A stretch of 64,000 bases of DNA from Casimicrobiaceae bacterium (GTDB lineage Bacteria > Pseudomonadota > Gammaproteobacteria > Burkholderiales > Casimicrobiaceae), in NCBI GenBank assembly GCA_026646885.1, contig JAPKHK010000006.1, positions 186,001-250,000 on the forward strand, written 5' to 3'. Positions 1 through 8,442 of the stretch are shown piece by piece; the first letter of the stretch is position 1; each line of letters begins with the position of its first letter. A model generated the notes under the pieces. That model saw only the letters and a list, made by a program, of their open reading frames with translations, was not told where the DNA came from and made no database searches. The position numbers and the translations under genes are program-made.

Positions 1-473
1 ATCTGTTCAGCGACGATCATGCCGCCCATGGTGATGAGGATTTGCTTCAAATGCTGCCCATACACCGGCATGATGATCACGCGCTCGAAAGCCCAGCCCA
101 GAAGGCCGGTCACCAACATCGCCAAGGCGACGGCAAGGGCGAGCGCGGTGAGATTCATCAGCACCGAATCGGCCTGCATCCAGCCTTGCATGGGCAAGAG
201 CACCAAGGTTGCGGTGAAGGCGCCGACGGTGACGAAAGCGCCGTGTCCGAAGTTGAGCACGTCCATCAAGCCAAAAACGAGCGTGAGTCCCGAGGCCATG
301 ATAAAGATCATCATGCCCATGGCGAGGCCGGCGATGGTGAGCGTCACCCAAGTGGGGGCGCTGCCGATCAGGGGCAGTGCCGCCAGCGCCAGCGCGGGCA
401 GCACCAAGAGGGGCGCCCAGTCGAGCTTGAGCTTGGGGAGCTCGGCGTCGGTGGGGGTGGCAATCGGGGTCAT
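1..473 (-). CDS. Branched-chain-type ABC transporter permease, LivH-like (partial)
   Basis: This is the N-terminal about 157 residues of an inner-membrane permease; the rest lies beyond the left edge. After a short cytoplasmic lead come several hydrophobic segments. The stretch FGLMDVLNFGHGAF is the typical LivH/UrtB family signature. The ATG at 473-471 overlaps the TGA of the upstream ATPase gene by 4 bp (ATGA), so the two are translationally coupled. With the two ATPases and binding protein upstream it forms one HAAT-type importer. The substrate cannot be told from sequence; amino acids, amides or small organic acids are all possible. Confidence 0.88.
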   Translation of the reverse strand, partial: MTPIATPTDAELPKLKLDWAPLLVLPALALAALPLIGSAPTWVTLTIAGLAMGMMIFIMASGLTLVFGLMDVLNFGHGAFVTVGAFTATLVLLPMQGWMQADSVLMNLTALALAVALAMLVTGLLGWAFERVIIMPVYGQHLKQILITMGGMIVAEQ

Positions 474-1195
474 TGGTGCGCGTCCAGGGAAAGGCCCAAT
501 AAAGACTGTTGCAAATCGCGATCTTCGGCCAGTTCGGCCATACTCCCCTTGTGCACGATGCGCCCGTCGTCCATGACCGCGACCGAGTCGCCCAGCGAGC
601 GCACGAAGCTGAAGTTCTGCTCGACTAACAAGAGGGTGGTCTCCATCCCTTTGAGTTCGCGAAAGGCGGTGATGAGGCTTTGTATGATCGCCGGGGCCAG
701 CCCTTTGGTGGGCTCATCGACCAGCAAGAGTTTTCTCGGCTCGACGATGGCGCGGGCGATGGCCAGCATCTGTTTCTGTCCGCCGGAAAGGGTGCCCGCG
801 GCTTGGTTCCAGAATTTCTTGAGCGCCGGAAAGAAACCGAATATCCATTCTAGGCGCTGGGCGTCGGGCTCTCCGGCGCGCGCGGCGAGGATCAAGTTCT
901 CGCGCACCGTGAGGTCGGAGAAGATCCCCATGTTCTCGGGGACGTAGGCGATGCCGGCGGTGGCGATGTCCGGGGTCGAGGCGCGGGTGATGTCCTGCCC
1001 GTCGAACACCAGCCCGCCTCGGGAGGCCTTCCACAGGCCCATGATGGTGCGCAGGGTGGTGGTTTTCCCGGCGCCGTTGCGCCCCAGCAGTACGGTCAAT
1101 TCGCCGCGCGGCACGGCGAGATCGACGCCCTGCAGAATGTGATATTGCCCGATGTGGGTGTGCACGCCGGTGAGCGTGAGCAAGGCTTCAGACAC
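470..1195 (-). CDS. ABC transporter ATP-binding protein, LivF-like
   Basis: Cytoplasmic ATPase of 241 aa that powers the Liv-type importer. Walker A (GRNGAGKTT) lies near residue 38, the signature LSGGQKQ near 138 and Walker B (LLLVDEPTKGL) near 158, followed by the H-loop region (LLLVEQNF). Length and motif order fit LivF/UrtE. It overlaps the LivG-like gene upstream by 8 bp and the permease downstream by 4 bp, as expected for a tightly coupled operon. The family assignment is firm; the transported compound is unknown. Confidence 0.93.
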   Translation of the reverse strand: MSEALLTLTGVHTHIGQYHILQGVDLAVPRGELTVLLGRNGAGKTTTLRTIMGLWKASRGGLVFDGQDITRASTPDIATAGIAYVPENMGIFSDLTVRENLILAARAGEPDAQRLEWIFGFFPALKKFWNQAAGTLSGGQKQMLAIARAIVEPRKLLLVDEPTKGLAPAIIQSLITAFRELKGMETTLLLVEQNFSFVRSLGDSVAVMDDGRIVHKGSMAELAEDRDLQQSLLGLSLDAHQ

Positions 1196-1958
1196 TTTCC
1201 GCCACTCCCATGCCCAGATAGGCTTCTTGCACGATGGGCGAAGCCATCACTTCGGCCGGATCGCCGTCGGCCACTAAAAAACCGTTATGCAAAACGATGA
1301 TGCGATCGGCGAGCGAGCGCACCACGTCCATTTTGTGTTCGACCAGCAGCACGGTCTTGTCGCCCTGCGACTTGATGTGGTGGATCAGTTCCAGCACCAC
1401 CGGCACTTCGTCGACGCTCATGCCCGCGGTGGGTTCATCGAACATGAAGATGTCGGGCTCCAGCGCCAGTAGTATGGCCACTTCGAGCTTGCGTTTGTCG
1501 CCGTGCGACAAAGCCGAGGCGGTTTCGAAACGCCGTTCGGCGAGCGTTACGCGATGCAGGAAATGTTCCGCCTTTTCGGTGGTCTCGACATGATCCGACC
1601 ACAGCGACAAGAGGTTCAAGCCCAAGCCCGCGCGGCTCTGCACCGCCAGCCGCACATTTTCGAGCACGCTGAGGTTGGGGAAGAGATTGGTGAGCTGGAA
1701 AGCCCGGCCCACCCCGCGCTTGGCGCGCTGCGCCGCACCCAGGGCGGTGACGTCTTCGCCGTACAGCAGCACGCGGCCGGTGCTCGCCGGCAACTGCCCG
1801 GAGATGAGATTGAAGTAAGTGGTCTTGCCCGCGCCGTTGGGGCCCACGATGGCGGTGAGCGTGCCCGGCCGGAACTCGGCCGAGACATTGTTCACCGCCA
1901 CGTGACCGCCAAAGCGGATGGTGAGACCTTGCGTGGCCAGTACCGGCGCTTCACTCAT
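1188..1958 (-). CDS. ABC transporter ATP-binding protein, LivG-like
   Basis: Second ATPase of the importer, 256 aa. Walker A is GPNGAGKTT, Walker B is FMFDEPTAGM and the H-loop is LLVEHKMD. The signature reads LSHGDKRKLE rather than LSGGQ; this degenerate form is common in the LivG/UrtD subfamily. It follows the binding-protein gene after 48 bp and overlaps livF-like by 8 bp. It probably forms a heterodimer with the LivF-like subunit. Confidence 0.93.
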   Translation of the reverse strand: MSEAPVLATQGLTIRFGGHVAVNNVSAEFRPGTLTAIVGPNGAGKTTYFNLISGQLPASTGRVLLYGEDVTALGAAQRAKRGVGRAFQLTNLFPNLSVLENVRLAVQSRAGLGLNLLSLWSDHVETTEKAEHFLHRVTLAERRFETASALSHGDKRKLEVAILLALEPDIFMFDEPTAGMSVDEVPVVLELIHHIKSQGDKTVLLVEHKMDVVRSLADRIIVLHNGFLVADGDPAEVMASPIVQEAYLGMGVAESV

Positions 1959-2006
1959 GAATCGACCTTTTCGGTAAGACCACGCTCAGCCTCACGAGGC
2001 GCCGGC

Positions 2007-3194
2007 TCAGCGCTTGTTGCGCACCGGAATGGGCAACTCGGCGGCGGGAATTTCCCGCACCAGTTCCAGAAGATCCCACTCGCCCGACTGCGCCTTCTTG
2101 ATGCGGAAGTGATACATGTTCTGCATGGCCTGATGATCGTCCTTGCGGAAAGTCATTTTGCCTTTGGGCGTGTCGAAAGACAGGCCTTCCAGGGCGGCGA
2201 TGAGTTTTTCAGTGTCGCCGCTCTTGGCGGTTTTCAACGCATTGAAGGCGGCGCTGGCAGCGGCGAAGCCTCCGGCGGTGAAAAAGTCGGGCGGCGAGTT
2301 GTGGCGCTTCTGGTGCTCGGCGACCAGCCATTCATTCATCTTGTTTTTGGGGAAGGCATAGTAGTAGTAGATGCTGCCTTCGACGCCGCCGAACTGCTTC
2401 CAGTTTTTCATGGCGGGCAGGATGTTGCCGCCGGGGGCGAGTTCGATGCCAAAGCGCTCGGGTTTCAGATCTGCGATTTTGGTCATGGGGTGCGGGCCGG
2501 CCCAGATCATCACGATGACTTTGCGGCCGGGTTTATCCTTGAGCGCGTCGAAGAGGCGCTGCGCCGGTGCGGTGAAGTCGGTGGTGGCTTGCGGCGCGTA
2601 TTCCTCGTGGATGATCTTGGCCTTGGGGTTGATCTTGGCCAGGGCATCTTTGTAGGCCTTGATGCCGTCGCGCCCGAAAGCATAGTCCTGCGCCAAGGTG
2701 GCAATGTTCACTTCACCGGGATAAGTGGCGGCGGCGGCGACGGCATCCTGCGTGGAGCTGCGGCCGGTGCGGAAGATATAGCGATTCCACTTTTCGCCGG
2801 TGATGGCATCGGCCACGGCGGGCTCGACGATCAGTACCTTCTTGTATTCCTCGGCCACCGGCAGCATGGCCAGGGCGACGCCGGAGTTGGTGGTGCCCAC
2901 CGCCAGATCGACTTTTTCGTCGCCGAAGGCTTCGGCCAAGGCGGCTTTGCCGAGGTCGGGCTTGCTTTGGTCGTCCTTGACGATCACTTTGATCTTGCGG
3001 CCGTCCAGCGTCATGGTGCCGCCGGTGAGGTACTCCAAGCCCATCATGAAACCGGTTTCGGTCTGTTTGGCATAAGCTTCGAGGGCGCCGGTTTTGCCGG
3101 CAATGAGGGCGATTTTCCAGTCCTGCGCGGCGGCGCTGCCGCCAAAGGCCAGGGCCAGGGCGGCGAGGCCCACGCCGAGGGTGCGATGTAACAT
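2007..3194 (-). CDS. Periplasmic substrate-binding protein of Liv-type ABC transporter
   Basis: A 395-aa periplasmic ligand-binding protein (type I periplasmic-binding fold, Peripla_BP_6/LivK family). The start chosen is the ATG at 3194-3192: GGAGG lies 9 bases upstream, and the protein then begins with a clean signal peptide (MLHRTLGVGLAALALAF, cut near SAAAQD). The frame stays open about 45 codons further upstream, but that part crosses the sigma-54 promoter and looks non-coding. It is the first gene of the importer operon. The ligand is unknown. Confidence 0.92.
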   Translation of the reverse strand: MLHRTLGVGLAALALAFGGSAAAQDWKIALIAGKTGALEAYAKQTETGFMMGLEYLTGGTMTLDGRKIKVIVKDDQSKPDLGKAALAEAFGDEKVDLAVGTTNSGVALAMLPVAEEYKKVLIVEPAVADAITGEKWNRYIFRTGRSSTQDAVAAAATYPGEVNIATLAQDYAFGRDGIKAYKDALAKINPKAKIIHEEYAPQATTDFTAPAQRLFDALKDKPGRKVIVMIWAGPHPMTKIADLKPERFGIELAPGGNILPAMKNWKQFGGVEGSIYYYYAFPKNKMNEWLVAEHQKRHNSPPDFFTAGGFAAASAAFNALKTAKSGDTEKLIAALEGLSFDTPKGKMTFRKDDHQAMQNMYHFRIKKAQSGEWDLLELVREIPAAELPIPVRNKR

Positions 3195-3258
3195 GGTCGA
3201 GATCCTCCGAGTAAGGTCGAGGCCAAGGCGGGAGCCCCTGGCCATCCGCAGCATGGAT

Positions 3259-3274
3259 TGCAGCTTGTGTGCCA
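3259..3274 (-). promoter_or_regulatory. Sigma-54 (-24/-12) promoter of the ABC importer operon
   Basis: On the minus strand the sequence reads TGGCACACAAGCTGCA. The invariant GG and GC doublets are separated by exactly 10 bases, as RpoN requires, and only one core position differs from TGGCAC-N5-TTGCA. The predicted transcript start lies near 3248, about 55 nt before the binding-protein ATG. The neighbouring gene encodes a sigma-54-dependent activator, which independently supports the call. Confidence 0.8.
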
Positions 3275-3352
3275 GGCGACCCAAAGGCTTGATTTTGCAA
3301 GGATCGACGAAGGAGCCGGGCGGGCGCACCGCGGTGCTGGCCCTGGGGGTGC

Positions 3353-3440
3353 GTCCGGGGTTCCGGACAGTGGGCGCCGAAACCGTTTATAAGTCCTTGA
3401 TGTTACTCTATTCGCCGGGCTGTCCGGGGAATCAGACAGC
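3353..3440. promoter_or_regulatory. Candidate upstream activator sites (inverted repeats)
   Basis: Three related inverted repeats lie about 80-165 bp upstream of the -24 element, where sigma-54 activators usually bind. GTCCGG-N4-CCGGAC lies at 3353-3368. CCGGACAG at 3363-3370 is mirrored by CTGTCCGG at 3420-3427. GCTGTC-N10-GACAGC lies at 3419-3440, running into the regulator's stop codon. The shared core TGTCCGG suggests repeated binding sites. The last repeat could instead be a weak terminator, but no T-run follows it. Confidence 0.5.
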
Positions 3441-4883
3441 TTGTCTCTTGTCGGCGTTATCAGACAGCAGGCCGTGGGTGGCGAGTTTCTCGTAGAGCTG
3501 CGCGCGGCTGATGTGCAGAAGTTTCGCGGCGTTGAGCTTCACCCCTTGCGCCACCGCGAGCGCCCGCAAAATTTCGGCCTTTTCCGAGGCCGCCAGCACT
3601 TCGCGCAAAGGGCGCACTTCGGGCTCCGCGACGGGTGGTGCGTCGCAGGCCGGCGCGGTCTGGGGCAAATCGGCGAAATGCTCCGGCCCGAACACCCGGG
3701 CATCGAAACGCGCCGCCGCCAGTTGCAAGGCATTGGAGAGCTCGCGCACATTGCCCGGCCAGTGGTAGGCCATGAGGCGGGTCTGGCCCGCGGCCGACAC
3801 CGAACGCAAGGGCTCGTTGCCGCGCGCGGCAAGCTGCTCCAGCAAGGCTTCGCACAGCGCCGGCAGGTCTTCCGAGCGCTCGCGCAATGGCGGCAGGCGG
3901 ATGGGCAACACGTTCAGCCGATAGTAAAGGTCGGCGCGAAAGCTGCCGGAAGCCACCATACCTTTCAAATCGCGGCTGGTGGCGGCGATCACGCGCACGT
4001 CGATGCTCTTCAAGCGATTGGAGCCGACCGGCTCCACTTCGCCCTCTTGCAGCACGCGCAGAAGTTTGGCTTGCAGGGTGAGCGGCATGTCGCCCACTTC
4101 ATCGAGAAACAGTGTGCCGCCATCGGCCAATTGGAATTTGCCGGGCCGGGGCTTGTTGCCCGCCCCGGTGTAGGCGCCCGGTTCGACGCCGAAGAGTTCG
4201 GCCTCCAGCAGGTTCTCGGGGATGGCGGCGGCGTTGAGACTCACCAATGGTTTGGCCTGGCGCTTGCTGGCGGCGTGGATGGCATGCGCCATCAACTCCT
4301 TGCCGGTGCCGGTTTCGCCCAGCAGCAGCACCGTGGCATCGCGCTCGGCGGCGCGGCGCCCTTGTTCCTTGACTTCGCGCATCGCCGCCGAATGGCCCAC
4401 GATCTGGCTGAAGCGGTACTTCGCCTGCCGGGTTTCGGCCAGCTCCTTGCGGGCGTGGGCCAACTCGGTTTGCAAGTGTTGCACCTTGGACACGATGGGC
4501 TTCAAGGCCTGCACGCGGTCGTAGAGAATCACCCCCAGCGCACCGATGATCTCGCCCGCGTCGTTGGCCAGCGGTATGCGCGACACCACCACTTGGCGCG
4601 CGCCCAAGCCCAATACGTCGATCAGTTCGGCGCGCCCGGTCTCCATCACCTCGCGCAGCCGGCTGTTGGGGATGACCTCTTCCACCGGGCGCCCCTCGAT
4701 CGGATCGGCACCGTTCCAACCCAAAAGCGCCTTGTATTTGTCGTTGATCCAAGTAATGCGCCCGGCGCGGTCGATCACCAGTGCACCCTCATACAAACTG
4801 TCGAAAAGCCGCAGCAGCGTATTCGCTGCGAGACTTTTGGCATCGGCATCGCTGGTGAGGCCGGGAAGGGTGGGTGGTTTCAT
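3432..4883 (-). CDS. Sigma-54-dependent transcriptional activator with PAS domain
   Basis: A 483-aa bacterial enhancer-binding protein. A PAS sensor domain covers roughly residues 25-130 (LVIDRAGRITWINDKY). The AAA+ domain has Walker A (GETGTGKE), the sigma-54 contact loop in the form GAYTGA, Walker B (GGTLFLDEVGDM) and the VRVIAATSRDL segment. A Fis-type helix-turn-helix ends the protein (AAKLLHISRAQLYEKL). The ATG at 4883 was chosen because the PAS domain begins shortly after it; the frame extends 18 codons further without a better start. It lies directly upstream of the sigma-54-promoted importer operon, so importer control is the likely role. The PAS ligand is unknown. Confidence 0.92.
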   Translation of the reverse strand: MKPPTLPGLTSDADAKSLAANTLLRLFDSLYEGALVIDRAGRITWINDKYKALLGWNGADPIEGRPVEEVIPNSRLREVMETGRAELIDVLGLGARQVVVSRIPLANDAGEIIGALGVILYDRVQALKPIVSKVQHLQTELAHARKELAETRQAKYRFSQIVGHSAAMREVKEQGRRAAERDATVLLLGETGTGKELMAHAIHAASKRQAKPLVSLNAAAIPENLLEAELFGVEPGAYTGAGNKPRPGKFQLADGGTLFLDEVGDMPLTLQAKLLRVLQEGEVEPVGSNRLKSIDVRVIAATSRDLKGMVASGSFRADLYYRLNVLPIRLPPLRERSEDLPALCEALLEQLAARGNEPLRSVSAAGQTRLMAYHWPGNVRELSNALQLAAARFDARVFGPEHFADLPQTAPACDAPPVAEPEVRPLREVLAASEKAEILRALAVAQGVKLNAAKLLHISRAQLYEKLATHGLLSDNADKRQAV

Positions 4884-4992
4884 GGCAAACGGCGGTGGCT
4901 GAGCGACATGATACGGGCAGGGAGGCGGGTTGGCCACCGGGCCGACCCTGCGTGGGGTCGACGCCCGCCACTAGCCGCGCTAGCATTGCCCC

Positions 4993-5889
4993 ATGCCCAA
5001 GCCCACGCTCACTGACAAACTGGTCGTCGCCATTTCTTCGCGGGCGCTCTTCGATCTAGACGAAAGCCATCGCGTGTTCATGGCCGAAGGGGTGGAGGCC
5101 TATCACCGCTACCAGCTCGAACATGAAAACGAAATCCTGGCGCCCGGGGTGGCCTTCAATCTGGTGAAAAAACTCTTGGCGCTCAACGAAGGAGAGCGGC
5201 AATACGTCGAGATCATTCTGCTGTCGCGCAACAGCGCCGACACGGGCTTGCGCGTCTTCAACGCCATCACCCATTACGAGCTCGATATCACCCGCGCGGC
5301 CTTCACCAAGGGAGAACCCACGTCGCGCTACGTGCCGGCGTTTGGTGCCCATCTCTTTCTGTCCGCCGATACCGAAGACGTCAAGCGGGCGCTCGCCGAG
5401 GGCAACGCCGCGGCGACCATTTTGCCTTCGAATGTCGGCAATAACGTAAGCCGCGAACTGCGCATCGCTTTCGACGGCGATGCGGTACTCTTCTCGGACG
5501 AGTCCGAACGCGTCTACCAAACTCAAGGCCTGGCCGCGTTCGCCGAGCACGAGCAATCCGCGGCGCACGAGCCGCTCTCCGGCGGCCCATTCAAAAACTT
5601 CCTCGCCGCTTTGCACCGCATCCAGAGCGACTATCGCAACGGTGACTCCCCCATTCGCACCGCCTTGGTCACCGCCCGCGGCGCCCCGGCGCACGAGCGC
5701 GTCATCCGCACCCTGCGCGCCTGGAACATCCGCATCGACGAAGCCTTGTTCCTGGGTGGTCTGGACAAAGGCGAATTCCTGCGAGCCTTCGGCGCCGACA
5801 TCTTTTTCGACGATCAAAAGAGCCACGTCGAATCCGCCGCCCGGCACGTGCCTTCCGGGCATGTGCCGCATGGGGTGAGTAACGAGTAG
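4993..5889 (+). CDS. Cytosolic 5'-nucleotidase (cN-I-like family)
   Basis: A 298-aa cytoplasmic enzyme that matches the bacterial 5'-nucleotidase family related to eukaryotic cytosolic 5'-nucleotidase I (PF06189). Features typical of the family include the FDLDESHRVF segment near residue 22, the ILLSRNSADTGLRVFNAI stretch, and the late FLGGLDKGEFLRAFGADIFFDDQ motif with acidic residues suited to Mg binding. It would dephosphorylate nucleoside 5'-monophosphates. It is divergent from the sigma-54 activator gene and stands alone. Confidence 0.85.
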   Translation: MPKPTLTDKLVVAISSRALFDLDESHRVFMAEGVEAYHRYQLEHENEILAPGVAFNLVKKLLALNEGERQYVEIILLSRNSADTGLRVFNAITHYELDITRAAFTKGEPTSRYVPAFGAHLFLSADTEDVKRALAEGNAAATILPSNVGNNVSRELRIAFDGDAVLFSDESERVYQTQGLAAFAEHEQSAAHEPLSGGPFKNFLAALHRIQSDYRNGDSPIRTALVTARGAPAHERVIRTLRAWNIRIDEALFLGGLDKGEFLRAFGADIFFDDQKSHVESAARHVPSGHVPHGVSNE

Positions 5890-6004
5890 GCGACCTGTCC
5901 TGCGTCAGAGCAACTGTTTTAGCTCCGCTCCTGGTTGTGGCAAAATGGCGCCTACTTTGGCGCCCAGGCATCTTCGGGCAGCATAAGGTTCTTGGGAGGA
6001 CATC

Positions 6005-6706
6005 GTGCACCTAACACAATCGAGGCTGACGCTAGGCTTGCTGTCGCTTATCCTGGCGGTCGCCGCTGCTGCGGCCCCGCCCAACCTCGCTCCGGGTTTC
6101 GAGAAGCTGGCCAAGGGATCGTCTGTTGTGGTAATCCAGCCGGACCTCGAACTCTTCTCCATTTCCGCTGGCGGCGTCCAGGAACCGCGCGCCGATTGGA
6201 CTGAAGCAGCAACGCGATTTGCCCGGCAGGCCCTACTGGATCGAACCAAGACTCTGGGGGCCGCAGTCAGCGAACTCAGCGAGGCGGATCACGAGGATCT
6301 CGCCGAAATCGTCGCTCTGCAAGCGGCCGTCGCGCGTTCCATTGGTCTGCACCATAGCGCGGGACTCTCGCTCCAGCTGCCGACCAAGAACGGTCTGCTG
6401 GACTGGTCACTGGACGATGCCGTTGCCCCCATGCGCGCAAAGGCGAACGCCGATTACGCGCTATTCCTTTGGATGCGCGACAGTTATGCGAGCGCCGAAC
6501 GCAAGGTAGCAATGGTTGCCATGGCCCTCTTGGGTGTGGGCATGACCGGGGGGTTTCAAGTCGGCTACGCGTCGCTGGTCGATCTGCGTACCGGTCGCAT
6601 CATGTGGTTCAACCAACTGGTGCGCGGCAGCGGCGACTTGCGTGAGGCGGAACCCGCCGCAGAAACCATCGACAGTCTGCTCAAAAAATTTCCCACTAGC
6701 CAATGA
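6005..6706 (+). CDS. Uncharacterised exported protein, first gene of M48 module
   Basis: A 233-aa protein with an N-terminal signal peptide (LGLLSLILAVAAAAAP). It starts at a GTG with GGGAGG a few bases upstream. A hydrophobic, glycine-rich segment (VAMVAMALLGVGMTGG) around residue 165 is followed by LVDLRTGRIMWFNQL, a phrase seen in lipoproteins that report or assemble envelope components. I do not recognise the family with certainty. Its stop overlaps the start of the M48 protease gene (ATGA), so the two, and the lipoprotein after them, are co-translated. Confidence 0.8.
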   Translation: MHLTQSRLTLGLLSLILAVAAAAAPPNLAPGFEKLAKGSSVVVIQPDLELFSISAGGVQEPRADWTEAATRFARQALLDRTKTLGAAVSELSEADHEDLAEIVALQAAVARSIGLHHSAGLSLQLPTKNGLLDWSLDDAVAPMRAKANADYALFLWMRDSYASAERKVAMVAMALLGVGMTGGFQVGYASLVDLRTGRIMWFNQLVRGSGDLREAEPAAETIDSLLKKFPTSQ

Positions 6707-7860
6707 GGCGCAGAAAGCTGTTGCGAGCCGGTATGGCGTGCTGCGCCAGTTGGCTTATGGGCCGAGCGTGGGGCGAGGAGCTGACCTATGCCGCTCCGGA
6801 ACGCCTGGTGCGACCCGACTCGGCCAGCGATGAGGCAGGTCTTTGGGCCACGATGGACCGCGAAGAGCGACACCTGCGCCGCGGCCCCTTCCTCATACGC
6901 GATCCAGCTCTCAAACAATACGTGCAAGACATCGCTTGCCGCTTAGCCGGGGATCACTGCCCAGATGTGCGCGTGCATCTGGTTCGAAACGCAGTGTTTA
7001 ATGCCAACATGGCGCCCAATGGAATGATGCAATTGTGGAGCGGGCTGCTGTTGCGCGCCGAAAATGAGGCACAACTGGCGGCCATCATCGGACACGAAAT
7101 GGGCCATTATTTGCAACGCCACACCTTGGAGCGCTTGCGCGACTTAAAGGCTAAGTCCGCCTTCGGACAATTTCTGTCGGCCTTCGGTCTTGCTGGCGCG
7201 GTCGGGAATTTGGCGGTCATGGCCACGGCCTTTGCCTACGGCCGAGACCAGGAGCGCGAAGCTGACCGAATTGGTGCCGTCCTGATGCACCGTGCGGGTT
7301 ATGACGTCGCCGAAGGCGCATCGGTCTGGCGGAATTTGCTGGCCGAACTGACGGCCCGTGAAGGTCGGGAGCCGGAAAAGTGGAGCCCACTGTTCGCTAC
7401 ACATCCGGCGGCCCCCGAACGCATGGAGAACATGGAGCAGTATGCCGAGCAACTGCGTAGTGGCGACAAAGGGGTCGAAGCGTTTCGGCGGCACACGGCG
7501 CCGCACCAGAATGATTGGGTGCGCGAGGAGCTGAAACGCGCGCAATACGCGGAGAGCATCGCTTTGTTTACGCGACTGCTGTCGAGTCATACCGACGGCG
7601 GTCTCATGCACTTTGGGCGCGGCGAGGCCTATCGGCTTCGGGCGGAGGCGGGCGACGTCGAGCGCGCCATGGAAGATTTGCGCGCAGCCAGCCAGCATCC
7701 GTCAACCCCAGCGGAGACGCACCGTGGACTTGGCTTATTGGCGCGGCAGCGCGGCGAGGTGGCAGCCGCCCGCGCAGCGCTCAATCGCTATCTTGAACTC
7801 GCCCCCGATGCGCCGGACGCCCCTTTGATTCAAGATCACCTCACGGAGCTCCCTTCATGA
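6703..7860 (+). CDS. M48 family metalloprotease with C-terminal TPR region
   Basis: A 385-aa exported zinc peptidase resembling the BepA/LoiP group, which degrades misfolded envelope proteins. An Arg-rich (MRRRK) signal sequence is followed by the peptidase domain with the zinc motif HEMGH near residue 131 and a downstream glutamate (READRIG). The last about 110 residues form helical repeats of TPR type. Its start overlaps the gene upstream by 4 bp and its stop overlaps the lipoprotein gene downstream by 4 bp. It lies in a module with two envelope proteins of unknown function. Confidence 0.9.
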   Translation: MRRRKLLRAGMACCASWLMGRAWGEELTYAAPERLVRPDSASDEAGLWATMDREERHLRRGPFLIRDPALKQYVQDIACRLAGDHCPDVRVHLVRNAVFNANMAPNGMMQLWSGLLLRAENEAQLAAIIGHEMGHYLQRHTLERLRDLKAKSAFGQFLSAFGLAGAVGNLAVMATAFAYGRDQEREADRIGAVLMHRAGYDVAEGASVWRNLLAELTAREGREPEKWSPLFATHPAAPERMENMEQYAEQLRSGDKGVEAFRRHTAPHQNDWVREELKRAQYAESIALFTRLLSSHTDGGLMHFGRGEAYRLRAEAGDVERAMEDLRAASQHPSTPAETHRGLGLLARQRGEVAAARAALNRYLELAPDAPDAPLIQDHLTELPS

Positions 7861-8426
7861 AGAAATGGTTCGTGCTACTTCTGCTGGCCCTGCTATCGGC
7901 TTGCGCCACCGTCAAGAAGATCGAGTCCGGCCCGCAACGCATCGGCGATCGGCTGACTATCGACATTCAGGGCAACTGGAACCATTTTGAAATTCCCGGT
8001 TTGAAGCCCGGACAAGTTTGGACCATGGAAGGAATCACCATCGATGAATTCGTGTTGTACTCCGGGGTGAAAGATGGCGAAACCATGCATCCCGTGGCCC
8101 CAAAAGACGAGCGCAAGAGCGTCCTCTTCCGCGCCGCGATGACGCGCGACGAATTGCTTAGCATGTTCGAGGCCATGTTGAGCCGCGACGGCTCCACGTT
8201 CAAGACGCTAAAGGCCGAGCCCTACCCGTTTGGCGGCCGCAAAGGCGTGCGCTTCGAGTTTGAGCGTATTCGCAAGGTTGATCACCTGGTTCAGCGCGGA
8301 GTTGCTTTTGCGGCGGTTGACCGAGGAGAGCTCTTTGCCCTGCTCTACACTGCGCCTCGGCTGACTTTCTATCCTCGGCACAAAGACCGAGTGGAGGCCA
8401 TCGCCCGATCAGCACGGATAAGCTGA
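7857..8426 (+). CDS. Uncharacterised lipoprotein
   Basis: A 189-aa predicted lipoprotein. It begins with a lysine pair and a hydrophobic stretch ending in the lipobox LSAC, with the modified cysteine near residue 16. The remainder is soluble, with alternating charged strands (WTMEGITIDEFVLYSGVKDG) and a late RLTFYPRHKDRVEAIARSA end. No family was recognised. It is the third gene of the M48 module and overlaps the protease gene by 4 bp, so a role in the same envelope process is likely. Confidence 0.82.
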   Translation: MKKWFVLLLLALLSACATVKKIESGPQRIGDRLTIDIQGNWNHFEIPGLKPGQVWTMEGITIDEFVLYSGVKDGETMHPVAPKDERKSVLFRAAMTRDELLSMFEAMLSRDGSTFKTLKAEPYPFGGRKGVRFEFERIRKVDHLVQRGVAFAAVDRGELFALLYTAPRLTFYPRHKDRVEAIARSARIS

Positions 8427-8442
8427 AGGCACTGGCTTGGCT

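Noticed and set aside
3441-5015. A 524-codon plus-strand frame opposite the sigma-54 activator
   Set aside because: The activator has complete AAA+ motifs on the minus strand. The opposite frame is low-complexity His/Gly/Gln sequence.
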